A DNA stretch of 64,000 bases from Streptomyces sp. NRRL S-118 (lineage in GTDB: Bacteria > Actinomycetota > Actinomycetes > Streptomycetales > Streptomycetaceae). Both the position numbers and the translations under genes were made by a program. Each line of letters begins with the position of its first letter. Position 1 is the first letter of the stretch. Positions 1-7,831 of this stretch are shown here, piece after piece. The stretch covers positions 29,690 to 93,689 of the forward strand of contig NZ_KL591018.1 of NCBI RefSeq assembly GCF_000716335.1, given 5' to 3'. Below the pieces are notes generated by a model that saw only the letters and a list, made by a program, of their open reading frames with translations, was not told the DNA's origin and did no database searches.

Positions 1-1
1 G

Positions 2-2221
2 GCCCGGCACATCACGGGATTCCCGCTGCTCACCGTGGTCATCGGCCAGGACCCGTTCACCGGGCAGCGGGTCCCGCGTACCGCGGAGAACCTGATCCGT
101 GGCTTCGTGACGCTGCTGCCGGGCGGCGACGCCACCTACGACCAGCTCGCCGAATCGGGGGTCATCGGCCAGGCGGCGGCCCGGATCGAGGGCGAGATGG
201 GCAGGCTCGGCATCTCCGCCGACCTGGTCGTCACCACCTTCCGCGGCATCTGGGACAGCCTGTCACTGGACGACCTGCTCGACCCGGTCGGCGCGTTCCA
301 GCGGATCCTGCGGCAGTTCGGCGAGCCGGTGTCCCGTCTCGTCGAGTTCGCCGGTGTGGTGCTCGAAGTCGTGGTGACGCTGATCATCAAACTGATGAAC
401 TTCCCGTCCGACCTGGTCGGCGACATCATCGGCAATGCCATGTCCGCCATCGAGGACATCAAGCGCGACCCGGTGCGGTTCCTGCTGAACATGCTCCAGG
501 CATTGAAGACCGGGTTCCTGGGCTTCCTCGACGGCATCGGCACGTATCTGCTCCAGGGCCTGAGCAGCTGGCTGCTGCGGGGCCTGGGGCAGCTGGGCAT
601 CACCCTGCCGAGGGAGCTCACCCCGGGGGCTGTCCTGGACCTGGCGATGCAGGTGCTCGGCGTCGGGGCGGAGACGCTGTGGCAGAAGCTGGGCGAGCGC
701 ATCGGCCCGGAGCGGGTGGCCCAGCTGCGCGCCGGCATCGACCACCTCACCGGGGCGTGGGCGTTCCTCAAGGACGTCCGCGAGCGCGGTGTGGCGGCGG
801 TCTACGAGTACGTCGCCGACAAGCTCAGCGGCCTGTGGGACACGGTGCTGCGGATGGCGACCGACTGGATCATGACCCAGGTCGTCCAGCGCGCCACCGC
901 CAAGCTGGTCTCCATGCTGGACCCGACCGGCGTGATGGCGGTCGTCAACAGCTGCGTCGCTTTCTTCAACGCGGTCCAGTCGGCGATCGAGTACGTCCGT
1001 GACATCCTCCGGATCGTCGAGCAGTACACCCGGACCATCGCCCAGGTGGCCCGCGGCGACATCCAGCCCGGCGCGGACAGGGTCACCCGCGGCCTGGCGG
1101 ACGCGGTCCCGATCGCCATCGGCTTCCTGGCCAACCAGGTCGGCATCGGCAACGTCCCGGAGAAGGTCGTCGACATCATCAAGGGCCTCCGGGAACTGGT
1201 GGACCAGGCGCTGGACTGGCTGTTCGACCAGGCGATGCGGCTGGGGGCGGCGGCGCTGAACGCGTTGGGCGGCAGCGGTGCGCAGCCCACGGACCAGGCG
1301 GATGCCGCCGGCCCGGCCGACATTCCCGAACAGACGTTCCACTTCGAACTGGAGGGGCACCAGCACACCCTTTTCGGCCGGGTAACCAACGGCAGGCTCA
1401 TCCTGGAGATGTCCTCCCCCACCCGGGAAACGCTCCTGGCGAAGATCGATGCCGGCGTCCAGCACCCCCACATCGCCGGGAACCAGCGGGTGCAAAACAA
1501 GCTGAAGGAGATCCGCAAGCACGTCGACGCCCAGGAAGGAGCCGAGCTCGATGCCCGCCGGTCGATCGACCACGGCGACGAAGGCGCCATACGGCGCGGT
1601 CACGAAGACATGGCTCGCGTGCGAAGGCGCCTGGAGGCCGTGGCCGCCGAACTCAAAAAGATCGGCAAGGAGTTCGACGTCCGCGTGTTGCGGGACGATC
1701 CGGAAGTGGTCAACGGGAAAATCCCGGACGATATCGACATCCGCGCGTACTACTACGGCCGCGTCAACCGATACGAGTCGCGACGTGCTGACTACACCGA
1801 CCAGATGGTGGAGTGGAAGAAGGTCTACACCAAGGAAGCGGCCGAGGATCCCGTGCTTGCCAGCCACCGCAACTCGTACATGTGCCTGGGGATGGACCAC
1901 GAGAAACCGATCCCGCACCTGGTCAGCGGCGCGACTTTCACCGACCCCGAGAGCAAGCGGAAGTACGTCGCGGTCGAGATCCAGGTCGAGCACAAGTACG
2001 AGGTGGTCGAGCACTGGAACAACGGTGACCCATCGCACACCGCCAACACTAACGCGGGCAGGAACTCCAACCAGCAGGCCCGCACGCAATGGAACAACTG
2101 GGATGACAACCTGACCGGCATGTGCCGGGAGTGCAACAGCAAGAAGGAAAAGGCACGCCAGGCAGCCGGTGGCCTGGGTTACCAACGTGATGTCCTCACC
2201 GGCTTCTTCGGCCGGTCGTAG
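2..2221 (+). CDS. eCIS-associated large protein with HNH-like C-terminus, 5' end missing
   Basis: The reading frame is open at the left edge (739 residues visible), so the true start lies outside the window. Roughly the first 430 visible residues are long amphipathic or hydrophobic helices, of a kind seen in large eCIS-linked carrier proteins. The last 100 residues differ: a VEH motif (His near visible residue 664), an Asn in DDNL (about 703) and CRECN (Cys 708 and 711, Asn 712) followed by K match the H-N-C..CN..K layout of HNH endonucleases. It lies 26 bases before the sheath gene, in the same direction. The inference is a cargo or toxin delivered by the injection system with a DNase or RNase tip. 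It could instead be a structural protein with a zinc-knuckle end. No immunity gene is visible next to it. Confidence 0.6.
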   Translation, partial: ARHITGFPLLTVVIGQDPFTGQRVPRTAENLIRGFVTLLPGGDATYDQLAESGVIGQAAARIEGEMGRLGISADLVVTTFRGIWDSLSLDDLLDPVGAFQRILRQFGEPVSRLVEFAGVVLEVVVTLIIKLMNFPSDLVGDIIGNAMSAIEDIKRDPVRFLLNMLQALKTGFLGFLDGIGTYLLQGLSSWLLRGLGQLGITLPRELTPGAVLDLAMQVLGVGAETLWQKLGERIGPERVAQLRAGIDHLTGAWAFLKDVRERGVAAVYEYVADKLSGLWDTVLRMATDWIMTQVVQRATAKLVSMLDPTGVMAVVNSCVAFFNAVQSAIEYVRDILRIVEQYTRTIAQVARGDIQPGADRVTRGLADAVPIAIGFLANQVGIGNVPEKVVDIIKGLRELVDQALDWLFDQAMRLGAAALNALGGSGAQPTDQADAAGPADIPEQTFHFELEGHQHTLFGRVTNGRLILEMSSPTRETLLAKIDAGVQHPHIAGNQRVQNKLKEIRKHVDAQEGAELDARRSIDHGDEGAIRRGHEDMARVRRRLEAVAAELKKIGKEFDVRVLRDDPEVVNGKIPDDIDIRAYYYGRVNRYESRRADYTDQMVEWKKVYTKEAAEDPVLASHRNSYMCLGMDHEKPIPHLVSGATFTDPESKRKYVAVEIQVEHKYEVVEHWNNGDPSHTANTNAGRNSNQQARTQWNNWDDNLTGMCRECNSKKEKARQAAGGLGYQRDVLTGFFGRS

Positions 2222-2247
2222 CCAGGACCGAGAACAGGAGCAAACGT

Positions 2248-3840
2248 ATGGTAGTGGGGGGTGCCCCCGGCGTTTACGTCGAGGAGCAGGTCAGCGGCTC
2301 CATGCCGCTACAAGGCGTCGGCACCGCCGTCGCCGCGTTCGTCGGGTTCACCGAGAAGTACGACAGGAAGAACGGTGATTCCACCGATCCCGAGGGCGTC
2401 AAGCCGCAGCTGGTGACCAGCTGGCCGCAGTACGAGCGGGTCTATGGGAGCTTCGCGCCGGACATCGTGCTGCCGCACGCCGTGAAGGGCTTCTTCGAGA
2501 ACGGCGGGAGCAGCTGCTACATCGTCCGTATCCCCACCGGCGCCGACACCCCCGCCCCGCGTCGCGCGTTGCCTGCCGTCGGGCGTCCGGAGGCGGAGTC
2601 GTTGGTGGTGGAGGCACTGGACGCCACCGCCGCCCTGGAAGTCGTCGTGGAGACCGAGCCCCCGGCCGAGGGCGCGGCGCAGGAGTTCACCGTCAAGGTG
2701 GTGCGTGGCGGCACGATCGAGGAGCACTTCCCCAACCTCAGCCTCGGCAAGGGCAACCAGAACGCCGGCAGGGTCATCAACGACGGGTCCGAACTCATTC
2801 GCGTCGAGACACGCAGCATCCCCGGCCTCTCCTCCGCCGAGCGCATCCCGGCCCCGGGTGTGTACGTCATCGAGCCGAGCGCGTCCGCCGCTCCCGCCGC
2901 CATCACCGCCACCCCCGCGGATCTCGCGGGTTCGGAGACGACGCGTACCGGGTACGAGGGCCTCGCCATCGCCGAGGACGTGTCCATCGTGGCGATCCCC
3001 GACCTCATCACGGTGTGCCGCCGGCCCGACGGAACCGTCGACGAAGAGAAGTATCTCGCCGCGCAGCGCAAGCTGGTCGACTGGTGCGAGCTGCGGCGGA
3101 GCATGATGGCGATCCTCGACTCGCCCCCCGGCCTCAACGCCCAACAGGCGCTGGGGTGGCGTGAACGGCTGGGTGTGGACAGCGCGTTCGGAGCCGCCTA
3201 CTACCCGCACGTCGTCGTGGCCAACCCCAAGGCGCGGCCCGGCGCCACCAACGGTGAGCGATTCCTCACGCTCCCGCCGAGCGGCCACATCGCCGGCGTC
3301 TGGGCACGCACCGACGGCGCCCGGGGCGTGTGGAAGGCCCCCGCCAACGAGGTCATCCGGGGCATCGCCCGGCTGGAGACCGAGGTGACGACGGGTGAGC
3401 AGGACAAACTGAACCCGAAGCAGGTCAACTGCCTGCGTTCGTTCGGCGCCAACGGCCTGCGCATCTGGGGCGCCCGCACCCTGGCCTCGCAGGACCAGAG
3501 CTGGCGCTACATCAATGTGCGACGGCTCTTCATCTACATCGAGGAGACCATCCGCCTGGGGACCCAGTGGGTGGTGTTCGAGCCCAACGACGCCGACCTG
3601 TGGGGCCGGGTCAACCGCACCATCGGCGCGTTCCTGCACAACCTCTGGATGCGCGGCGCACTCGTCGGCTCCACCCCGGAGCAGGCCTTCTTCGTCCTGT
3701 GCAACGACACCAACAACCCGCAGAGCTCCATCGACGAGGGCAAGCTGATCGTCGACGTGGGAGTCGCGCCGGTCAAGCCCGCCGAGTACGTGATCTTCCG
3801 GATCAGCCAGTGGCAGGGCGGCGCCACCACCAGTGAATGA
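2248..3840 (+). CDS. eCIS contractile sheath protein
   Basis: A 530-residue protein of the phage tail sheath family, the contractile outer tube of eCIS particles. The N-terminus (GVYVEEQVSG) and the C-terminal half, with WRYINVRRL, TIRLGTQWVVFEPN and FRISQWQGG, are typical of the sheath core that packs around the inner tube. Length fits the family. A Shine-Dalgarno-like AGGAG lies about 8 bases before the ATG. It follows the HNH-tailed protein and precedes the tube gene, the usual sheath-tube order. The middle part (about residues 110-230) is a variable, probably surface domain. Confidence 0.93.
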   Translation: MVVGGAPGVYVEEQVSGSMPLQGVGTAVAAFVGFTEKYDRKNGDSTDPEGVKPQLVTSWPQYERVYGSFAPDIVLPHAVKGFFENGGSSCYIVRIPTGADTPAPRRALPAVGRPEAESLVVEALDATAALEVVVETEPPAEGAAQEFTVKVVRGGTIEEHFPNLSLGKGNQNAGRVINDGSELIRVETRSIPGLSSAERIPAPGVYVIEPSASAAPAAITATPADLAGSETTRTGYEGLAIAEDVSIVAIPDLITVCRRPDGTVDEEKYLAAQRKLVDWCELRRSMMAILDSPPGLNAQQALGWRERLGVDSAFGAAYYPHVVVANPKARPGATNGERFLTLPPSGHIAGVWARTDGARGVWKAPANEVIRGIARLETEVTTGEQDKLNPKQVNCLRSFGANGLRIWGARTLASQDQSWRYINVRRLFIYIEETIRLGTQWVVFEPNDADLWGRVNRTIGAFLHNLWMRGALVGSTPEQAFFVLCNDTNNPQSSIDEGKLIVDVGVAPVKPAEYVIFRISQWQGGATTSE

Positions 3841-3881
3841 CATGACCGGCAGGCGGTTCCCAGTGGATGGAGGAAGAAGAC

Positions 3882-4316
3882 ATGCCTGATCTGCTCACCA
3901 CGTTCACGTTCGTCCTTGAGATCGACAGCGTCGAGGTCGGCAGCTTCCGCAAGGTCTCCGGCATCGAGTCCGAGACCGAGACCATCGAGTACAAGGAGGT
4001 CAACCAGGACGGCAAGATGATCATCCGGAAGCACCCGGGCGCGATGAAGTGGTCCGACATCACCCTGGAGCGGCGGATCGACGTCTCCCAGGTGCTGTGG
4101 AACTGGCGCAAGGAGATCATCCAGGGCGACGTCGACAAGGGCCGCCGCAACGGCGCCATCCTCGCGAAGGACTCCAAGGGCGAGACCGTCGCCCGCTGGG
4201 AGTTCGTCGCGGGCTGGCCGTCGAAGTGGACCGGCGCCGACTTCGACGCGGGCGCCAACGACATCGCCACCGAGAAGGTCGTCATCACCCACGAAGGCCT
4301 GGTCCGCGTCAAATGA
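3882..4316 (+). CDS. eCIS inner tube protein (T4 gp19-like)
   Basis: A 144-residue tube protein: FTFVLEIDSVEVGSFRKVSG at the N-terminus and the strand-rich GAMKWSDITLERRID segment are characteristic of gp19/Hcp-like tube subunits that stack in hexameric rings inside the sheath. The ATG at 3882 is chosen over the one at 3867 because GGAGGAAG lies at proper distance before 3882 and family members begin with this short lead. Its stop overlaps the next start (ATGA). Confidence 0.92.
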   Translation: MPDLLTTFTFVLEIDSVEVGSFRKVSGIESETETIEYKEVNQDGKMIIRKHPGAMKWSDITLERRIDVSQVLWNWRKEIIQGDVDKGRRNGAILAKDSKGETVARWEFVAGWPSKWTGADFDAGANDIATEKVVITHEGLVRVK

Positions 4317-4669
4317 GCCTGCACACCGAGTACCCCTTCACGCTGCCCAAGGGCTACGTCGACGAGGAAGGCACGCTGCACCGCACCGGCGTCATGCGGC
4401 TTGCCTGCGCCCGTGACGAGATCGAGCCGCTGCGCGACCCGCGCGTGAAGGAGAACGAGTCCTACGGCACTGTGATCGTGCTCGCCCGCGTGATCACCGA
4501 ACTGGGCACGCTGCCCCGGGTGAACACAAGCGTGGTGGAGCGCATGTTCGCCAGCGACTTCGCCTACCTCCAGGACTTCTACCGTGTGATCAATTTCGGT
4601 GACGCATCGGTACTGGAAGAGCTGGAGCCGGGCGCCCCTTTCCCCCGGGCATTGCTGGAGGCGGGCTAG
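4313..4669 (+). CDS. tail assembly chaperone, short form (P2 gpE-like family)
   Basis: An 118-residue protein. YPFTLPKGYVDEEGTLHRTG, then an Arg-rich core (RDPRVKEN) and LARVITELGTLPRVN, resemble phage tail assembly proteins of the E/41/14 type that guard tube subunits before assembly. The start overlaps the tube stop by ATGA, so translation is probably coupled. Near its 3' end the frame crosses CCCTTTC at 4636-4642 as C CCT TTC, a canonical -1 slippery heptamer, and the -1 frame runs on into a second conserved small protein. The short form is the product of ribosomes that do not slip. Confidence 0.8.
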   Translation: MSLHTEYPFTLPKGYVDEEGTLHRTGVMRLACARDEIEPLRDPRVKENESYGTVIVLARVITELGTLPRVNTSVVERMFASDFAYLQDFYRVINFGDASVLEELEPGAPFPRALLEAG

Positions 4670-4836
4670 GCAGGTACGCGGAGGACGAGCTCTGGCAGGA
4701 GATCACCTACCTGGCGTACCACCTGCACTGGAGCCTCGATGAGCTGCTCGCACTCGAACACGGCGACCGGATCCGGTTCCTCCGGCAGGTCGCCGCGCTC
4801 AACGAAAGGTCTTGGGAGGGGGTCATGAATGGGTAG
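4313..4836 (+). CDS. predicted -1 frameshift fusion of the tail assembly chaperone with a DUF6760-like domain
   Basis: Reading 4313-4642, slipping back one base on CCCTTTC (4636-4642), and continuing to the TAG at 4834-4836 gives about 174 residues. The -1 segment encodes YAEDELWQEITYLAYHLHW..LDELLALEHGDRIRF, a well-formed W/Y-rich small domain like the DUF6760 family found in eCIS and tailocin clusters. Between the last in-frame stop (TGA 4600-4602) and the conserved domain this frame has no ATG, GTG, TTG or CTG; only ATC and ATT occur. It therefore lacks a normal start of its own. Phages lambda (G/GT) and P2 (E/E') make the same kind of extended chaperone by -1 frameshifting. A GGAG at 4624-4627 could act as a Shine-Dalgarno-like stimulator. 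Alternative: initiation at ATT 4651, or independent translation from an internal CTG. Confidence 0.65.
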
Positions 4837-5296
4837 CCAGGACCGGTCCATGGACCCGCCCTGGGCCGGCCGGTTCGTCTTCACCGTCGACGGGCTGGAG
4901 ATCGGCGCCTTCACCGAGGTCGGCGGGCTGACCGTGTCGATCGAGGTCGAGGAGTACGCGGAGGGCGGACAGAACCAGTACACGCACCGACTGCCGGGGC
5001 GGATGAAGTGGCCCAATCTGGTGCTCAAGCGGGGGATGACGAACGCGGACAACCTGTTCGCATGGTTCGCGGCCAGCTCCGGTGAGGGTTTCGCCAAGGC
5101 GGACAACAAGATCCAGCGACGCAGCGGCGCGATCACCCTGCAGAACTCGCAGGGACGGCCGGTGCAGACCTGGAAGTTCGTCGACGCCTACCCGGTGAAG
5201 TGGACCGGCCCCCGCTTGGCCGCGACGTCCAGGGACCTCGCCGTCGAGGAACTGGAGGTGTGTCACTGTGGCTTCACCATGGAGGGGCACCGTTGA
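4829..5296 (+). CDS. second eCIS tube protein (gp19-like)
   Basis: A 155-residue relative of the tube protein at 3882: GRFVFTVDGLEIGAFTEVGG, a GQNQYTHRLPGRMKWPNLVLKRG core and the NSQGRPVQTWKFVDAYPVKWTGP C-terminal part. eCIS clusters commonly carry a second tube paralogue that caps or starts the tube at the baseplate. Start ATG overlaps the end of the DUF6760-like frame, with GGGAGGGG at 4814-4821 as ribosome binding site. Confidence 0.9.
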   Translation: MGSQDRSMDPPWAGRFVFTVDGLEIGAFTEVGGLTVSIEVEEYAEGGQNQYTHRLPGRMKWPNLVLKRGMTNADNLFAWFAASSGEGFAKADNKIQRRSGAITLQNSQGRPVQTWKFVDAYPVKWTGPRLAATSRDLAVEELEVCHCGFTMEGHR

Positions 5297-7133
5297 GGGC
5301 ATTCCCCGGCGAAGGTCCTCACTGGCCCGGCGGCCGCTGCGTCCCGGCCTGGCCCCGGTCGAGGTCCGTCGGACCTTGCCCGGGGCGACGGGACTCGGCG
5401 TCTCGGGCTTCCGGGTGCGTGCCCCTTGGTGGGTGCTGGTCCGGCGCCTGTTCCTGAGCCGCCGGCACATCGGCTTCAGGGCAGCCGCCGTGGCTCGTTC
5501 GACGGTCTCGTCCCCGACCCCCTCACGGGAATTGCTCCGGCCCGGGGACGCCGCTCGAGGGGGCCTGCTCACCACGCGTCGCAGACCGCCGGTGCCGCCG
5601 AACCAGGTGGCCCAGGCGGCCTCGGCCCGGAGTTCCCCCGCCAGGGAACCGCTCACCCGGAGGGCGACGGCCGACGCGGGACCGGTGGTCGGGGGCGTGA
5701 GTGGCGTGGAGCACCTGCGGGTACTCGGCGGAGCCTCCGTCGCGCGCACCGGTGACGACTTCTCGCCCGAGATCGTGCCGACACCACCACAGCGAGGACC
5801 GATCCGGCCCCGGCCGGGCCCAGGATCACCCGCGAGCACTGTTCCCGCATCGGCCCCCTTCACCGGTCCTGTGGCTTCGGCCGGTCCGGTGGCGGTCGGG
5901 CGGCTGCCCTTGACCTCCCACCGACGGCGCACCGTCATCGGCCGGCGACCGGGCGCGGCTCCTGCTGACGAGGGCGCGCCACAGTGGCGGGCGGAGGCGG
6001 GGCGGCCCGGTGGTCGGCGCGGTGCCGCCGTGGGGGCTGGGCTCGTGTCCGATGCGCGGGTGGGTGCGGGGCGCGGGAGGGCTCCGGCCGCACCGGATGC
6101 CGGTATGTCCTCCGAAGTGCGGGGCGTGGCCCGGAGTTCGGCCCCCGGGCGGGCTCCAGCGGGACCGGGGCCGGGGCCGGGACCGGGGTCCGTGCCGGTG
6201 CCGGGACTTCAGGGAACGGCTTCGCCGACGACGTACGCGGTAGCCGCCTTCCTCCGGGCAGCGGCGGCCCCAAGCACGAGGAGCGCCGCCGGCGAGGAGC
6301 GGCTGGCGCGGGTGAGCAGCCCGGAGGCCCGCTGGCGGGCGGCGGTGGCGCGTTCGCCGCTGGAGTCCCCCCGCGCCTTCCCCGGCCGGCTCCTCCCGCT
6401 GGTCCGCGCGCTCACCGGGGGCACGTCCGCCACGTACACCAGCGGTCCCGCGACCCGGTCGGCCCTGGCGGCAGCCGGCGCGCGGGGCGCGACCACGCGG
6501 ACGACCGTGCACCTGTCGGCCGAACCGGACCGATCGGATGTCGGCGTGCTCGCCCATGAGCTGAGCCACGCACGCAGTCCTGTGCTCCGGCCACGGTTCT
6601 CCCTGCGGGTGCCCGGCGGCGCGCCGGACACCGACGAACGGGTGGCGCAGGCCACGGGGGCAGCGATGCGTCGAGCGATCACCGACGGCTCCGGTGATCT
6701 GAGGGGCCTCAGCGGCTTCAGTGGCCTCGCGAGCAGTCTGCCGGTCGGTGGCGCGACCGCGGGCGCCACGGCGCTGGTGGACGCCGCCACCCGCGCAGCT
6801 CGTGACGTGGTGCGCGACGAGGTGGAACGCGCGCTGGCCACCATGGACAGGACGGCGGCGCGTGGCGCGGCCGACCTGCCCTCGCCGGGAGGCGACCACG
6901 CGTTCCAGGGCGGGGCTCCCACGGAACGGTCGTTGCTCCCGGCCGAGTCGGGAACCGCCACGGCATCGGGCGTTGCGGCCGCGCCCGGGGGACAGGCTCC
7001 TGGCGGACACCCTCCCGGCGGACCCGTCCAGACGGACCGGCAACCCTCGACGGAGCAGATCGTGCGCGCGATCGAGGAGCGAGTGCTGCACCAGCTCGAA
7101 CGGCGTGGTGGCCGGTACGCGGGAATCTTCTGA
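5268..7133 (+). CDS. eCIS-core (DUF4157-like) protein with HELSH motif and long disordered N-terminus
   Basis: A 621-residue protein. The first 330 residues are Pro/Ala/Gly/Arg-rich and look disordered. A folded segment follows, with VHLSAEPDRSDVGVLAHELSH at about residues 413-434, matching the HELxH zinc-peptidase-like motif of the eCIS-core domain. The C-terminal end (about 595-620, EQIVRAIEERVLHQLERRGG) is predicted amphipathic helix. The GTG at 5268 has GGAGGTG about 9 bases upstream and overlaps the previous gene by 29 bases. The eCIS-core domain marks proteins loaded into or assembled with the particle. Whether it is a peptidase, a scaffold or a cargo adaptor cannot be told. Confidence 0.7.
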   Translation: MASPWRGTVEGIPRRRSSLARRPLRPGLAPVEVRRTLPGATGLGVSGFRVRAPWWVLVRRLFLSRRHIGFRAAAVARSTVSSPTPSRELLRPGDAARGGLLTTRRRPPVPPNQVAQAASARSSPAREPLTRRATADAGPVVGGVSGVEHLRVLGGASVARTGDDFSPEIVPTPPQRGPIRPRPGPGSPASTVPASAPFTGPVASAGPVAVGRLPLTSHRRRTVIGRRPGAAPADEGAPQWRAEAGRPGGRRGAAVGAGLVSDARVGAGRGRAPAAPDAGMSSEVRGVARSSAPGRAPAGPGPGPGPGSVPVPGLQGTASPTTYAVAAFLRAAAAPSTRSAAGEERLARVSSPEARWRAAVARSPLESPRAFPGRLLPLVRALTGGTSATYTSGPATRSALAAAGARGATTRTTVHLSAEPDRSDVGVLAHELSHARSPVLRPRFSLRVPGGAPDTDERVAQATGAAMRRAITDGSGDLRGLSGFSGLASSLPVGGATAGATALVDAATRAARDVVRDEVERALATMDRTAARGAADLPSPGGDHAFQGGAPTERSLLPAESGTATASGVAAAPGGQAPGGHPPGGPVQTDRQPSTEQIVRAIEERVLHQLERRGGRYAGIF

Positions 7134-7159
7134 GGTCCGAACGGTCTGAAGGGAAGTCG

Positions 7160-7831
7160 ATGAACCAGCCTTCCAAGGCATTTCTCGAGGTCGAGGGCAG
7201 CAGCGAGAGGATCGAGTGCCTGTTCAACCCCGCGGAGCTGACGATCAGCAAGTCCAACTCATGGCAGGCGGGCGACGCCAAGGGCGTCAACGCACCGGCC
7301 CTCCGCTTCCAGGCGGGGCAGTCGGCCACGCTGACCCTCACCCTGATGTTCGACACCACCCGCACCGGGACCGACGTCACGCGTTACACCTCCAGGCTGC
7401 TCGACCTGCTCAAGGTCGACCCGGACCTGCCGTCGTCCGACCGTGGCCGCCAGTCCGGGCGGCCGCCCTGGGTCAAGTTCCACTGGGGCGACCTGCATTC
7501 GTTCCGAGCCGTCGTCGACCGGCTCCAGGTGCGGTTCACGTACTTCGCGAGCACGGGCAAACCCTTGCGGGCGAAGGCCGACATGACTCTCAAGCAGTGG
7601 CAGGACGAGGGGCTCCACCCGTTGCAGAACCCCACGTCGTCCACGCCGACGCTGCACTCGGTCCACGTCGTGCGTACGGGTGAGACCCTGGACCGGATTG
7701 CCGCCGCACGGTACCGCGATCCGGCGCGGTGGCGGTTGATCGCGGAGGCCAACGGCATCCACGACCCGCTCGCGGTGGCCGCGGGCACCACTCTGGTGAT
7801 CCCCGAGCAGCCGGTGCGTCGCCGTGCCTGA
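7160..7831 (+). CDS. eCIS baseplate hub protein with C-terminal LysM
   Basis: A 223-residue protein. The N-terminal part (LFNPAELTISKSNSW, GQSATLTLTLMFDTT, VKFHWGD, FTYFASTGKPLRAKADMTL) is typical of the eCIS/phage baseplate protein that sits between tube and spike. Residues about 170-215 (VVRTGETLDRIAAARYRDP.RWRLIAEANGIHDP) form a LysM domain, here probably a structural contact rather than a cell-wall anchor. The next gene begins 8 bases before its stop. Confidence 0.88.
   Translation: MNQPSKAFLEVEGSSERIECLFNPAELTISKSNSWQAGDAKGVNAPALRFQAGQSATLTLTLMFDTTRTGTDVTRYTSRLLDLLKVDPDLPSSDRGRQSGRPPWVKFHWGDLHSFRAVVDRLQVRFTYFASTGKPLRAKADMTLKQWQDEGLHPLQNPTSSTPTLHSVHVVRTGETLDRIAAARYRDPARWRLIAEANGIHDPLAVAAGTTLVIPEQPVRRRA

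Noticed and set aside
5523..7181. Minus-strand frames opposite the eCIS-core protein
   Set aside because: Pro/Arg-rich mirror of the disordered coding sequence; the + strand frame carries the HELSH motif and follows the operon direction.
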